NCBI GenBank assembly: GCA_017607445.1 | Contig: JAEVHH010000006.1 | Location: 1,488,001-1,552,000 of the forward strand | Source: Histoplasma ohiense | Lineage: Eukaryota; Ascomycota; Eurotiomycetes; Onygenales; Ajellomycetaceae | DNA length: 64,000 nt | Direction of reading: 5' to 3' | Shown here: one piece after another, positions 34,810 to 47,499 of the stretch | Layout of the letters: each line of letters opens with the position of its first letter | How positions within the stretch are numbered: position 1 is the stretch's first letter | Made by a program: the position numbers and the translations under genes | Notes under the pieces: model-generated | Seen by the model: only the letters and a program-made list of their open reading frames with translations | Database searches by the model: none | What the model was told of the DNA's origin: nothing

Positions 34810-35343
34810 TGTGATGAGTTAGCATTCATTAGTAATTAACTTATACAATCAACTCTTCTTCTGCATCTGCTTGTTTCTGACTGTTGTGATCTCATATAAT
34901 TCTCAATGTTCTTTCACTCTGTGCTCTGTGCTCACATAGCTTCTAACAATTCTTTCATGTAGCTCTTAATGTTCTTCCACTTCATACTTCACACTTATAT
35001 AGACTCTAACAATTCTTCTGCATAGCTTCTAATATTCTCTCACTCTGTGTTCTGCACTCATGTAGTCTCTAACAATTCTTTCACATAGCTCTCAATGATT
35101 TCTCCACCCCATGCTCTGCATTTATGTAGTTTCTAACAATTCTTACATATATCTCTTAATGTTCTTTCACTCTGCATTTCACTGTGGAGTGGCTTCTGAT
35201 ATTCTTTCATTCTGAACTTTTCTCTATAAGAACCCCCTTCATACAATCTTTTCTTCTGATTTCTTTTCTCTTTCTTTCCTTAATCAATTCATAATCTGTA
35301 ATTAGAATAGTACCAAATCGTTAATCGAAGTACGCCCGTTACA
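34810..35343 (+). repeat. Gy1-b 3' LTR
   Basis: 534 bp, equal in length to the 5' LTR. It keeps CpG at its last 25 bp (aatcgttaatcgaag, cgcccg) but is decayed in the first 60 bp, the opposite of the 5' LTR. The segment aatcaattcataa is at 35283-35295. It is followed by gaagc (35344-35348). Confidence 0.9.
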
Positions 35344-35743
35344 GAAGCTCATCATATAATATACTGTAGAGAGAATCTCAGAGTAATTGCAGATTTTTAT
35401 CATTCTTCTTAATAAGCTCAATTATATGATTTATACTGAGTTTTCAGTGAGAGAGAAGCTTTTCAGCTTCTTTTTCATCAAACACATCTGCAAAATCTTT
35501 GTACAATTTAGATAGTTTCTTGCACAGTTTTTTGAGATCTTTGAATTCTAACTTTTCTAATGTTTTTTTGATATTCATCATGCTAGCAGTGAACACTTGG
35601 ACATTCTTCTTCTCATACATTTGACAGATTAGTAGTTTGTATACTTTCACTGATATCTGAGTAAGATCAGCAGTTCTATCAACATTCTTCTTATATGCAC
35701 AGTTGTTTTCTGAGAAAATAAGACAGTGATTGCATGCATTCAA
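35344..35743 (-). pseudogene. Gy1-a pol, N-terminal RT/linker segment
   Basis: A minus-strand open piece at 35444-35743 matches 45812-46114 of Gy1-c and 17692-17990 of Gy1-b (VYKLL, KNVQVFTAS, KEAEKLLSH). It lies between the gaagc duplicate and ttcaa (35739-35743), the left target site of Gy3-a. The gene continues at 49906. Confidence 0.8.
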
Positions 35744-36009
35744 TGTAATGCACTCGTTTATTATTTCCTTATTATCTTCGCTTATTCTTACCTCTTTCCA
35801 TTATACTCTCGCTACCGCTATTTCTATATGTATATATATATTGATGTATGTATTTCGCACATCTTCTTTCTCTTTCTTTTCTTTCTTAGTGATTAGCTAC
35901 ACTACATTACACTACTACACTATGTTACTCTACAATATATTACTATTATCTCTGCTATGCTATAAACTATCTTCTACTGTTACTCTTCACACTGTCACTA
36001 CATCTCACA
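35744..36009 (+). repeat. Gy3-a 5' LTR
   Basis: Begins tgtaatgcactcg and ends catctcaca. A tatatatatattga TATA-like run is at about 35832-35845. The self-priming segment agtgattag at 35888-35896 faces ctaattgct at 36014-36022, again a pair explained by one ancestral CpG (agCGattag). Open frames through the LTR are spurious. Confidence 0.88.
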
Positions 36010-36056
36010 GTTTCTAATTGCTCAATCTTTGAGAGATGATCTGTTGAGTAATAGTC

Positions 36057-37950
36057 ATAACCTCTACCCACAGCATCTGCTGTACTTGTACTACCACTGA
36101 ATCTGAAGCAACAAACACTATGAAAGAAAACTGTGAAACATACACTTCTGTCACTGAAAGTGTGCAACAAGCATCATCTTTCTTTATGAAATCAGACTCT
36201 GAGTATAGTTCAGAAGAGGATATCTCTTCTGAATATCTCAGTACAATTGAAACTGAAAAGATAACTGTGATCAGAAGAATCAAAAAATTACAGACTGAGA
36301 AAGAATTGTGAGAACTTCAACATCAGTGTGATACTTTACTACAAGAATTGAATGAAACAATTTCAATCATCTGAAATATGCTAGAAGCACATCTGAATCA
36401 TGATAGAGATACAACTAGTATAAATGATAACTACAATAATGCCACAAGTATTCTCAGACCACTGAAAGTCACACTACAAGTACTCAATATCTTAGTGGAA
36501 AGTACTGTGACTACTGTCAGTGGGAGATGTAGTTGGGTACCATTTTGACAATTAGAATCTCTCTGTCTCTCTCCACTTCTTTTCTCTCACGATCTTCTTC
36601 AGTGCTCTCTCCTCTCTCTCCCCCTGGGTTTGTGCCAGGTCACATGACTGCAAGGTGCCACAGGGGGCACAGTCTTTCCTTCACTCTTTCCTTTATTTTT
36701 CTTTTCAGAACACTTACTTTTTCTCTTTTCTTTTGTCTATCTTATCTGTTTTTTCTCTGCTGTTAGAAGTATAGACAGTTCTTGGATCAACTGAGAGAGT
36801 TATCCCTCTCCATTCACTGTAAAGCCTTTCAGACACAGCAGCAGTGGTTTTTCTTGAGAACCACACTATAGCCCCACCATGAATGGCCATATGTTGAGTC
36901 AGAAATGAATGTGCAGCTCAGTAAAATCCTTTTCAATGAGTTGAATCTTCTCAAGAGTTGCCATCTGAATTCTGTTTTCTTTCTCTCTGTGTATATAGAA
37001 ATCTCTTCAGTGTAGCATGTCTCCATGCTCTTTGAAAGGCTTCTGAAACACAGGCACTGCCCGTGTTTTCTCCGGAATGTTAAACCAATACAAACAAACA
37101 AACAAACAGACAATTAGAACTTCAAGATCTCAGCATGAATGATCACTCTTCTTGAAAAGATATGGAAAAGTTCTGAGATCAAAGTATGAAAGAATTTGAA
37201 AACTTTGTTACAGCTGCTATTGCTTTCCATGTCAGTGATCTTGATTACTATAATGAACACAATCATTGAAACATCATTGAAGCTGTCACTCATTTCAATG
37301 TCAAGATGCAACAATGTTGGTATCAACATACACATAATATATGAACTTTGCCACCATGAGAAGAATTTGTTAGTTGGATGCAATGTCAAGTCACTGATTC
37401 AGATAAAAGTTTTCAAGATGCTGATAGACAGTACTGAAAAACAGAGCAACAAGATAATCAGACAGTTCAATAATTTGCTTCACATTTACAATCAATTGAA
37501 GAGCATCTGTAGCATTTTTATAGTGAATATCATTGGAAATCACATCTCTATATGAAAGTTTTACCTTCCATTTGCTGAGAATTTGACAAATATACAATCA
37601 AATTGAAAGAGTTAAGCTATGATGCCACTCTACATAAACTTGCAATGGCAGAATCAAATCTGTCAGAGAGATGAAAGAAGCTTAAAGAGAAGTCAAATTT
37701 CAAAAACCTCACTCAAAGCTTTAACAACAAGAATAATACTGATAATAGATCACAAAACAAATACAGATGAAATGACACTACAAAGTTCAATGACTCCACT
37801 CAATCAAAATATTGCTGTTATTGCAAGTGACCAGGACATATCATTGATTTGTGTTTCAAATGACTCAATGATGAATCCAAAAATGCCAAGTCCAACTCAA
37901 AACCTGATATGAAAGACATGAAGAACTCAAAGAACTCAAAAAATGCTTAA
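36057..37950 (+). pseudogene. Gy3-a gag, interrupted by LINE-c
   Basis: By comparison with Gy3-b, the start codon lies at 36057-36059, but it reads ATA here (ATGGCC became ATAACC). The frame continues to 36546, is split by LINE-c (551 bp plus an 11-bp duplication), and resumes to TAA 37948-37950: 444 codons without the insert. The zinc knuckle starts at 37810-37815 (CCYC, then GH, then C) with TGA inside it. The slippery heptamer A AAA AAT is at 37938-37944, one codon before the stop. Confidence 0.82.
36558..37108 (+). mobile_element. LINE-c, 5'-truncated LINE copy
   Basis: 551 bp of LINE 3' region in plus orientation, flanked by an 11-bp duplication gacaattagaa (36547-36557 and 37109-37119) in Gy3-a gag. 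It ends in a GC-rich hairpin (about 37048-37072) and (CAAA)n with aga. It keeps CpG and CC/GG runs (tccccctggg, cagggggcac, tccggaatg) that are decayed in LINE-b, so it is a young insertion. Confidence 0.92.
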
Positions 37951-40900
37951 GATACATCATTCAGCTTACAATGACAGCTATAAATGTGGAAAGTCAATGC
38001 AAAAATGCCTTAAGCTTCACTATCACAGTGAAACTTGCTACATCTAAGAGTCTGCAAAAAGTGCTTGTGCTAGTAGACTCTGAGTCAGAAATGAACTGTG
38101 TTGATGAATTTTGAGCAAAGGATCACAATCTAGAAACTGCTCACTGCAAAATCAAAATGATCAAGTCAATTGATGAATGCATAATACACTTCTTTGAAGA
38201 GTATAACATTGCAACTACTGTCACTGATCACAAAAGTAATACACAGCAGACATCTCATTTCTTTCATGCAATGAAGATGAAGAACTACAATCTTGTATTA
38301 GAATTTTCTTGATTAAAACAAACAAATTCTCTTATAGATTGATCAGATGAACAATTCTTCTTTAGAAGCTCTGAAGATGAACAACAGTTTCAAATTATTT
38401 CTGAACAAAATGTCTTAGCTGAAGTTCTCACAGAGGCTAGAGTAGAAATGCTTGTAGTATTATCTACAGAATATTCAAAAAACTCAAAATATGCTTTATA
38501 TATATTCTCAGCTGTGTATTCAGACTTACTGATCAGTCTATCTGATTATGTCATGTCATACACACATATCTTCTCAGAAGAAGCTGCTATAAGCACAAAA
38601 AAATCAGAAGAAATGAAACACTGCATAGATCTCAAATCTGATACACAATCTTCATTTATATCAATATACAATCTCTCTGAAACTGAGTTAGCCACTCTAA
38701 GAGAATATTTAAAAAATGTATTAGATAAAGAGTGGATACAATCATTCAGTAGCTCAGCTGATGCACTGATTCTCTTTGTCCTCAAAAAAAATAATAAACT
38801 CCATCTTTGTATAGACTATCAAGGATTAAATTGAATCACCATCAAGAATTGATACCCTCTATCTCTAATAAGTGAATTACTTGATAGACTTTCAAAAGCC
38901 AAGATATTCACTAAGCTGGATCTTCAAGATGTCTACCACCACATATTTATAGTGACAAAAGACTGTTGAAAGACAGTCTTTAGAATGAGATATGAACATT
39001 TTGAATATATAGTTATATCATTTGAACTAGCTAATACTTCAGCAATATTTCAAGCATACATTAACAATGCCTTGTCTGATTTGTTGAATATATGTTGTAT
39101 TGTCTATTTGGACGACATTCTCATATTCTCCAATTCAAAGCAGAAATATAAAGTGTATGTTACTAAGATGCTAGAATGTCTTGAGCATGTGAATCTATTT
39201 GCAAAACTCTCTAAGTGTGAATTCAAAGTGAACAAAGTCTCATTTCTGAGATTTGTTATAGATACAAATGATGTTGAGATGAAGTCAGACAGAGTCTCCA
39301 CTATTGTGAAATGATCTATATCTAAATCAATTAAAGAGATTCAATTCTTCTTGAGTTTTGCTAATTTCTATCAGCAATTTATTAAGTCTTTCTCCTCTAT
39401 TGCAGCCCCATTATTCAAACTTACAAAAGAGAGCAAGAAGAGGGAAAGAAAAGCCACTTTTATATGAACAGAAGATGCTCAAAGTGCTTTTGATGAGCTC
39501 AAATCACACTTTATACATACTTCTCTATTAGCTCATTTTGACTCAGCTCAGTGTATTCAGATCAAATCTGATGTATCTACTTTTGCAGTTGCTGCTATTC
39601 TGTCACAGTTGCAGAATGATGAACACTGACACTCAGTTGTCTTCTGATCAAGAAAGTTGATTGATGTGGAAATGTGTTATGATACTTATGATAAAGAACT
39701 CTTGGTTATTGTAGCAGCATTTAAGAATTGAAGACACTATCTGAAGAGAAGTCAGTATTCAATTCAAGTCTGATCTGATCATGCCAATCTGCAGTACTTT
39801 ATGACAACTAAAAAACTGAACAGATATCAGATCAGATGAGTGGAAGTTTTATCTGTTTATAATTTTGTATTACTGCACCATTCTGAATCAAAGAATTCAG
39901 CTGATGAGTTCAGTTGTTCCACAGACTACAGTGAGATCTATAATGATCAAACTATATTATCTACTCTGCAACAGAAGCTGAAACATGAAGTTAGACTAGA
40001 CTGAGAAGCTAATACTTCTTTTCAAAATGATATTTCTTCTGATGTAGTCTGTGCATGAGTCTCTAATGAGCAATATACTTCTTTTAATGAGTGAAAAGCA
40101 CTTCATATGTCAACATCTTCTATCTCTCATGTAAACTCTTCCCCTCCATTGCACATTGAGCAATATATGCTCTGAATTGCAGTCAATAAGGCTATTCTTA
40201 GAGACTTAGCATATACAGAAATGTCTGAATTCTTCATCTCATTTCTGAGTAAAGCACAGAATATTGATTCTTTTGCTGCTGAGCAAAGAGAGAAGATAAA
40301 AGAAAAGAGTATGACTGTTGCTGAAAATATACTATGAACAATTTCTGAGAATGATATATTGCATGCTGATGGTCATGTGTATGTCCCTCAATAAAAGACA
40401 CTCATTGATGAAATTATCAGTGCAAACCATGATGATCCACAGAGAGGTCACTTTGATATAAAAAAATTTATAGACAGTATTCAGAACAAATACTATTGAT
40501 ATGAGCTAGTCAGAAATATCAAAGATTATATATCCACTTATGATACTTGTCAAAGAGTAAAGTCAAAATGACACAGATAATATGAAGAATTGAGTACAAT
40601 TCTCTTATCATCAAATTCTTTTGAGTTCATTACTATGAATTTTATCACAGACTTGCCAGCCTCTACATTCCTCCATCAAATCTATGATGCAATTTTAGTG
40701 ATTGTGAATATATATATCAAGTTTACAATCTATATTCCTTGCATCAAAAACATTAATGCTGATGAACTAGCAGAAATCATTTATATCAAGTTCTATACAA
40801 TTTATGGAGTACTCAAAAACCATACATCTGATTGAGATTTGCTGTTTACAAGCCATTATTGATCCACCTTTTGTTATATACTAGATGCACACCGGAAACT

Positions 40901-41759
40901 TTCAACAGCCTTTCACCCTCAAACAGATGGTCAAACAGAATGACAAAATCAAATCTTGAAACATTATCTTCAATGCTTTATCAACTATCATCAAGATGAC
41001 TGAGCATGCTGGCTACTGCTGATGCAGTTTGTTTACAATATCTCTCAACATGCCTCTACTGAAATGACATCCACAGAAGTCTTAATGGGATATCAATCTG
41101 ATTTGAAAATTAATATCAGCAAATCACCACAACCAGTCGCCATACATGCTGCTAGCTGCACAAAACATATTGAGGAAACACATCATAAACTCATTGAGAA
41201 TCTACAAAAGATGTGACAAGCACAGAAAATCTATTATAATGCAAAATATAAACCTCAACAATTTAAAATAGATGACTATGTTATGCTCAATACAAAAAAT
41301 CTTCAATTACTGCATCTGGTTTGCAAACTCAATCATAAATATGTTGGATTCTTCAAGATTTTGAATATCATCAGAAAACAAGTGTACAAACTAGAACTGT
41401 CATCTTTATATAGAAGCATTCATTCTGTATTCCATGTATCTTTATTGAAGTCATACAACTGCAGAAATGAAGCTCTATCAGAATCAGAACTGAAACTTGT
41501 CAATGAAAAAGAAGAATATCAAGTTGAAGAAATTCTTGAAAAATAACAATGAAAAAACAAACCTCTGAAATATTTTGTGAGATGGACAGATTGGGGTTGT
41601 AGTGATGATACATGGAAATCAGAAGAAAATATATTGAACACTCAGACATTTGAAATCTTTCTCAAACAAGAAAATGAATGACAAATACAAAACCAATATA
41701 CTCTCAAATATCAAAAGCACAAACATCAAATCAAAAGATGTCAGAAGCACAAATCTTAA
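37944..41759 (+). pseudogene. Gy3-a pol: protease, RT, RNase H, integrase, chromodomain
   Basis: One frame, -1 to gag, through to TAA 41757-41759. Protease-like VLVDSESEMN near 38060 (DSG to DSE). RT at 38640-39310 has LHLCIDYQGLN, FTKLDLQDVYHHIF-like and an intact YLDDILIF box (39105-39130). RNase H at about 39550-39850 (DHANLQYFMTT). Integrase at 40430-41200 has its zinc finger near 40425-40560 and FHPQTDGQTE near 40910-40940. Chromodomain at about 41515-41660 (YQVEEILEK, KYFVRWTDW, TWKSEENIL). Breaks are TGA; the pieces at 38448, 38985, 40590, 41022 and 41283 all share one frame. Confidence 0.88.
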
Positions 41760-41999
41760 ATCAACAAATGCTAGAAGCACAAATCTCACTCAAACTTCAT
41801 CTCTTATCTCTTACTTTCTTCTCTCTCTTCATCATTCTCTTCATCTCTTCTCTGCTATCCTCTTCTTATACTGCCTCTGGTACTCATTAAGCACTGAGCC
41901 TCATTTTGAATGCAAAGACATTGGCAAATGCCTCTTCCACAGAACATTTGTTTTCTTCTCTCTACTCTTCTTCATCAACTCCTTCATCTATTGACACAT

Positions 42000-42332
42000 T
42001 CACTGAAGAAAGGCCTCTTTCTTCATGATCTCCTTCCACATCTTCACATCATGAAGCTCATACCCCTCATATTCTGCTGCCTCCACTGTCAGAGTCTTCA
42101 CAACCTTCTTCATTGACTCTTCAGCCAACTTCTTCAACCCCTCTTCAGCTGACCCCTCCCCAGCCAACTCCTCCTCAGCCAACTTCTTCATCACAGAGCT
42201 CTCAGAGCTCACCACTTTTAAAACCCTCATATTCTTCTCCACACTCTTCTCTTTCTCTAATATATCCACTCTGAAAGAAATGAGTACAACCACTGTCTCC
42301 ATAATCTGCACCTCTGCAGACTCAGCTGCCAC
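42000..42332 (-). pseudogene. antisense frame in the Gy3-a 3' region
   Basis: A 110-residue Glu/Lys/Val-rich minus-strand frame with no in-frame stop, ending LHDVKMWKEIMKKEAFLQ. Removing Gy1-c joins it to open sequence 48485-48601, which adds a VCLVCD motif and a Pro/Asp segment. A plausible intron lies at 48602-48691 (GTAAGT...CAG), upstream of a Cys-rich stretch (HCVFHCSDC), although the frames across that junction do not join cleanly. A decayed homologue lies in Gy3-d (56020-56149 plus 62936-63015), sharing ILEKEK, SVEKNMR and SSVMK. Function unknown. It sits in the same place as the Gy2-b antisense gene. Confidence 0.5.
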
Positions 42333-42869
42333 TGTAACGGGCGTACTTCGATTAACAATTTGATACTATCCTAATTACAGATTACAAATTGATTAAGGAA
42401 AGAAAGAGAAAAGAAATCAGAAGAAAAGATTGTATAAAGAGGATTCTTATAGAGAAAAGTTCAAAGTGGAAGAATATCAGAAGCCACTTCACAGTGAAGT
42501 GTGGAGTGAAAGAACATTAAGAGGTACATGTAAGAATTGTTAGAAGCTACACAAGCATAGAACATGAAGTGAGGGAATAATTGAGAGCTATGCAGAAGAA
42601 TCATTAGAGACTATATAAGTACAGAACACAGAGCAGAAGAACATAAGAAGCTATATAAAAGAATTATTAGAGACTATATAAGCACAGAACACAGAGCAGA
42701 GGAACATAAGAAGCTACACAAAAGAATTGTTAGAAACTACACAAACACAGAGCACAGAGTGGAAGAACATTGAGAATTACACAAGATCACAACAGTCAGA
42801 AACAAGCAGATGCAGAAGAAGAGTTGATTGTGTAAGTTAATTACTAACAGATACTAATTCATCACATTA
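42333..42869 (-). repeat. Gy1-c 3' LTR
   Basis: About 537 bp, from tgtaacgggcg to catcacatta. Its left edge keeps CpG (acgggcg, ttcgatt), while the 5' LTR of the same element has acagatg and tttgatt there. The polypurine tract (complement of tccccctctact, 42870-42881) abuts it. The pol stop codon lies inside this LTR (42854-42856). Confidence 0.9.
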
Positions 42870-45800
42870 TCCCCCTCTACTGAGATGAGTGAGGACTTAT
42901 AGATGTCAAGAGCAGCAGTGTTCTTCAAGACAGACACAGATTCCCAGATTGAACAATTGTATTCTATTCATTTGATGAGGTATTCACAGTGGTGGTGGTT
43001 GATTCTATTGTCAAGAATTGCTTTGATTTTCCATTCAAGTTCATTGTCTTCTTCTACAATAATAGATGACTGTCAATTGAAGATTCTCTGTGAGAGGAAT
43101 GAATCCTCAGCTGCAGGTTGAAGCAGGTTTGTATGAAAGATATCATGAATGTCAGACAGAGTGTTGAGTTGATAATTATGTATATCTAGCACTTTCTTCA
43201 CTGTATATTTGATGTGACAGTAATCTAGTATACACAAGAGGTGATCTATTCTTATATTCTTGAGATTCAATCAGACTTTGTCTTCTATATAATATCAGAT
43301 CACAGAACTTCTTCTGATGTTCACTTGATTCTCATAATCTTGCTAAATACTGGTCATTGAAGCTTCTGTTCATTCACAGACTTTCTTCAACTTGCTCACA
43401 ATGTTCTCTGCCATCTGTATGGAGCTGCGGGCATGTGCAGTTTCTCAGAGAGTCTCAGAGAAGTTCAGAATCTCTAAGTTGTATCTGTGTAGAAGAAAGA
43501 ATGAGCTTACATCTGTTGTAGCAGAATCTCAACCATTAATCACAATCTCAGTGTGTGGCAGCAGATTGCTTCAGTTGTCTTGCACATAATTGCAGAACTT
43601 ATGAAGAATGTTCTTTATCATTTATATCATTCTCTCAGTAGCTTCATCAGTCTCTGAGTGATACACTATTGATAACTTTTGTTTGATTCTTAATAATTGA
43701 CATACACAGACTCAGAGTGCACTGATGAATTGACTGTCTCTATCTGACACAATGAATGAAGATAGACTGTGTATACAATAGAATGAGCTTCTGACAAAGA
43801 TATCTGCAACTACTTCAGTGTTCATCTTGTCACAGAGCTGTAGTATTACATCCTTGCTGAGTCAGTCAACAATGATTAGAATGTTTGTAGAATCTTCACT
43901 TTTGAGTAAGGAAATTGCAAAATCAATAGCTATATCATACCAAGTTCAGTTGAAGACAGATAGAGACTTCAGCATCTCTTTTCAGTGTTCACATCATATC
44001 ATCACTGAGTCACAGCAATCACAGTTGTGTACAAATCAGTGTATATCTTTCAATATATCTGATCAGTAGAATTCTCAGACAATGATGTTGTACATGATTT
44101 TGTATTCTGAGTGTCTGATCATCAGCAAGTCATGAATTTCTTGCATGATCTGTATTTATAGAGATTCTGAATCAGAGATTCATCATCTATCTCAAAAGTG
44201 TAAGCAGTTGTCATCATTGATTGAATATGCTGAGATATTCATTCTTGAATATACATCTGTGGGGAATCAAGATGCTCTGCTTTGTACAGCTTCAGTAGCT
44301 TGTTGTCAAGATTCATCTGCTTCTGCTGCTAGTCTTCATTGTTCTTCAAGCAAGGGTTCTTGAGCTCAGAACTGATTGATATATACACAGAGTTCATCTG
44401 ATTGTGTAGAACTTTCTATGATTGCAGAGTTGATTAATCAATGCTCTCAGTGTTTCCATCTGTCATCTAAGTCATCAGATGGCATATTTTATTCTCAGTG
44501 AAACAGAGCATTCACAAGAGTGTTCTCTACTTCAGATTGATAATGAATTGTGAATAAAAAACAGCTAAGAAACAATGATCAACATATATATCTCTTGATG
44601 AGCTTATGAGTGGTTGTGAAGTATTCTAAGTTTTTATGATCAGTGACAATCTCAAACTTCTCAACACTCATAAGTTCAGACTTCCATTTCTCAAGACATT
44701 GTATGATTGCTAGAAGCTTCTTGTCATAGATCTTATAGTTGCATTCAATGAGCAACATCTTTTTCAAGATGAAGACACAAGATTATAGAACATCTTTGTT
44801 ATTGTATTGCATTAGTGTCTCATCTACTATATAACTCAAGATGTCTGTTTCAAGAATTGTATGCTTATCTGAATCAAATGATTGCAGCATTGAGATGTTT
44901 GTGAACATACACTTCAGCTTTTTGAATGCAGCATCCACTTCATCAATTCATTGAAATACAGTGTCTTTTCAGGTCAGATTCATCAGTGATTGTACAATAT
45001 TGAAGAAGTCTTTGATGAATCTTCAGTAGAAGTTGACAAATTCTAGAAAGCTTCTAGTCTCTTTTATCAAGACTGATGTTTTTCAGTTGAGAATTGCTTC
45101 CACCTTCTTAGAATCCATGCATATGTCTTTTTCAGCTTTGATGATGAATTCTAGATAGATTGTAGACTTGATCTTGAAGTTGCATTTATCAATGTCCACT
45201 TGCAGTCCAGCTTTTCATAGGTGGTCAAGCACTTGTCATACATACTTACAGTGCTCAGTGAGCAATTCATCAGTGAAGATCAAGATATTGTTCATATACA
45301 CTGAGGTGATCTCATCAAGCAGATCTCATAGAGCTCAGTTAATGTATTTCTGAAACATACTCAGAGTGTTCACTAATCCAAAGGGGATCACTGTTCATTT
45401 GTATAATTCATAACACATACAAAAGACAGTTAGCCATTCATCATCTTCATTAATCCTTATCTTATAGAAGGCTGCAGAGATGTCAAGTTTCATAAATCAT
45501 TTTGCTTTTTCTATTCATTTGAGCATTTCATTGATGCATGGGAGAGGGTATTGATTCTTTCACATAATCTTGTTGAGTTCTTGATAGTCAACACAGAATC
45601 ATAAGTCTTCTTCTGATTTCTTTGCAAACAGTACAGATGCTGCAGCAGATGAGTTGCTAACACAAATAAAGTCTTTGTCTAGTAATTCATTGAGCATTTT
45701 TCATAGAATGAGAAGCTTGTTGTGTGACATGCTGTAGAGAGAACCTCAGAGTGATTGTGGGTTCTTACTATTTTTCTTGATGAGCTCAATTGTATGATCT

Positions 45801-46432
45801 ATATCAGATTCTCAGTGAGAGGGAAGCTTTTCAGCTTCTTTCTCATCAAACACATCTGTGAAGTCTTTATACAATTCAGATAGTTTCTTGTGCAGTTTTT
45901 TGAGATTTTTAAGTTCTAACTTTTCTAACACTTTCTTGATATTCATCATACTAGCAGTGAACACTTGGACATTCTTCTTCTCATATGCTTGATGAGTTAG
46001 TAGTTTGTATGCTTTCACTGATATCTGAGTGAAATCAGTGGTTCTATCAATATTCTTCTTGTAAACACAGTTGTCTTCTGGGAAAATAAGACAGTGATTG
46101 CATGCATCCAACAAGGTTCCAAATTCTGTGAGTCATGATAGGCCAAGCATTAGATTGTACTCAAGATCTTGTATTTCATATGCATATACATTCTTTTTCT
46201 TGTGTCCTTCTATGTCAACATTAAATCTTACTATGTTGTAGAAGGCAGATTCTCTGAGGCTGTTGAATTCACTGAGCTTATGCAGTTTGAGAAAGAGAAT
46301 ATGCTGAAGCTTATGCTTCTCAATCAGCTGAGTGTCTATAAGAGTGTAGTGAAGAAAACCACTGTCTATCATTGCTTGTACATTGACTAAGCTATTTACA
46401 ATGACAGAGATCATGATTGTGTCTGCTTGCAT
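42854..46432 (-). pseudogene. Gy1-c pol: protease to chromodomain-like tail
   Basis: A single 1193-codon frame without indels from 46432 to TAG 42854-42856. Protease VQAMIDSGF at about 46350-46375. RT at 45000-45800, with the open N-terminal piece 45812-46114. RNase H at 44579-44767 (LIECNYKIYDKKLLAI, HKNLEYFTTTHKL). Integrase core at 43300-44000. The tail at about 42900-43075 (WKIKAILDN, EYLIK, IEYN) is a degenerate chromodomain. The frame reads through the polypurine tract (SVEGDN) into the LTR before stopping. Interrupted by TGA only, as far as checked. Confidence 0.85.
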
Positions 46433-46485
46433 CTTCTGCTCAAATCTTCAGCTAGCTTTTTGCTCCTTGAGCTCTCATCTATATT

Positions 46486-47499
46486 TTAGAGCAAGAGCTC
46501 ATCTTTTCTCTGTTCTTGTCTATCCACAGACAACACAGCATTCACATGTGTGGGGGGTTTACTCAGAGTGATTGCATTTGAACATTGATTTGCAAAGTGC
46601 TCTGATTTGTCACAGTGTATGCAGACTTCTCTGATGATTCAGTCAGCAGCATTCTTCTCTGAGACATTGGGAACTCTCAGACAGCTTGTGTTCACATGTG
46701 GAACTCAGTTCATTGATTCTGATTCAGAGATGGAGGATGCTGCAGAGTGGTTTGAAGCATACACATTTGTTTGACAGAATTCTCTACAATTTTGAAGCAC
46801 ATGAAACTGAGACAGATCATTGTTCAACAGACAAAGATCAGTGCAGAATTCACTGTATATTGAGAACTTTAAATACTCTATACTTCAATTATGCAATTGA
46901 AAGTTCAAGTTCTTGAACAATATGTTGATTTTGACAGCATCATCTCAGTCTTGCTCATCTGCTTCTAGAAGCTTGCAATTGAATTCAGAAAGATAAGTTG
47001 TCAACACAACATTCATCTGACAAGTCTGATTTAGCCAGTTCAACATCTTGACTTGAAGTGTAGAATCAAGAAAGAGAGAGTCAAGTTGTTGAAAGACTAG
47101 ATCTGATGTACACTGATGATTCTGACAATGACTCATTCAGAGTTGGAATTTTGCTAACACATCATCATTCAATCTGCTATAGATATACCACATCTGATTG
47201 GATAGTGAGTCTATTGCTTGTTCATCAATGTTCAATTGGGTATTTGCTTTCAACTTCCACATGAGGTAGAGTGCTAGATCTCTCTCATATTTGTTGAGGA
47301 TTGAGAGCTTCTCTCTTGGGGGCTTTTCATGAGATGTGGGTGTAGAAGAAACAGTGAATACAGAAGTGCTCATCTCAGCAAATCATTGTTGCAATTCAGC
47401 TATCTGTAGTGTCTGCTGCTGAAGAATGCTTCATAGATCTAAGTTATCATCCACTGTGTTTGAATGTGGTGAGTGTTTGTAGAATTGTTCATAGTTCAT
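46486..47499 (-). pseudogene. Gy1-c gag
   Basis: ATG 47499 to TAA 46486-46488, 338 codons, identical in length to Gy1-a (50285-51298) and Gy1-b gag. The zinc knuckle is near 46580-46625. Just before the stop the sequence reads cag aga aaa, where Gy1-a has cag gga aaa (GGGAAAA, a -1 slippery heptamer in the right phase), so a GG-to-GA change damaged the shift site here. Pol is in the -1 frame. Confidence 0.82.

Larger units (their letters stand above)
15416..35343 (+). mobile_element. Gy1-b, Ty3/gypsy retrotransposon split by LINE-a and Gy2-b
   Basis: Two 534-bp LTRs (15416-15949 and 34810-35343) begin TGTGA and end ACA and are flanked by gaagc on both sides within Gy1-a. Own sequence is 15416-18920, 25643-26256 and 33405-35343, about 6.0 kb. 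Gag is at 16306, followed by pol with protease, RT, RNase H, integrase and a chromodomain-like tail. A polypurine tract, agtagaggggga (34794-34805), precedes the 3' LTR. All coding parts carry TGA stops. Confidence 0.92.

Noticed and set aside
35730..36017. An open frame over the Gy3-a LTR as a membrane protein.
   Set aside because: The same Leu/Ile/Tyr-rich frame appears in every Gy3 LTR and comes from pyrimidine-rich LTR sequence; it has no independent support.
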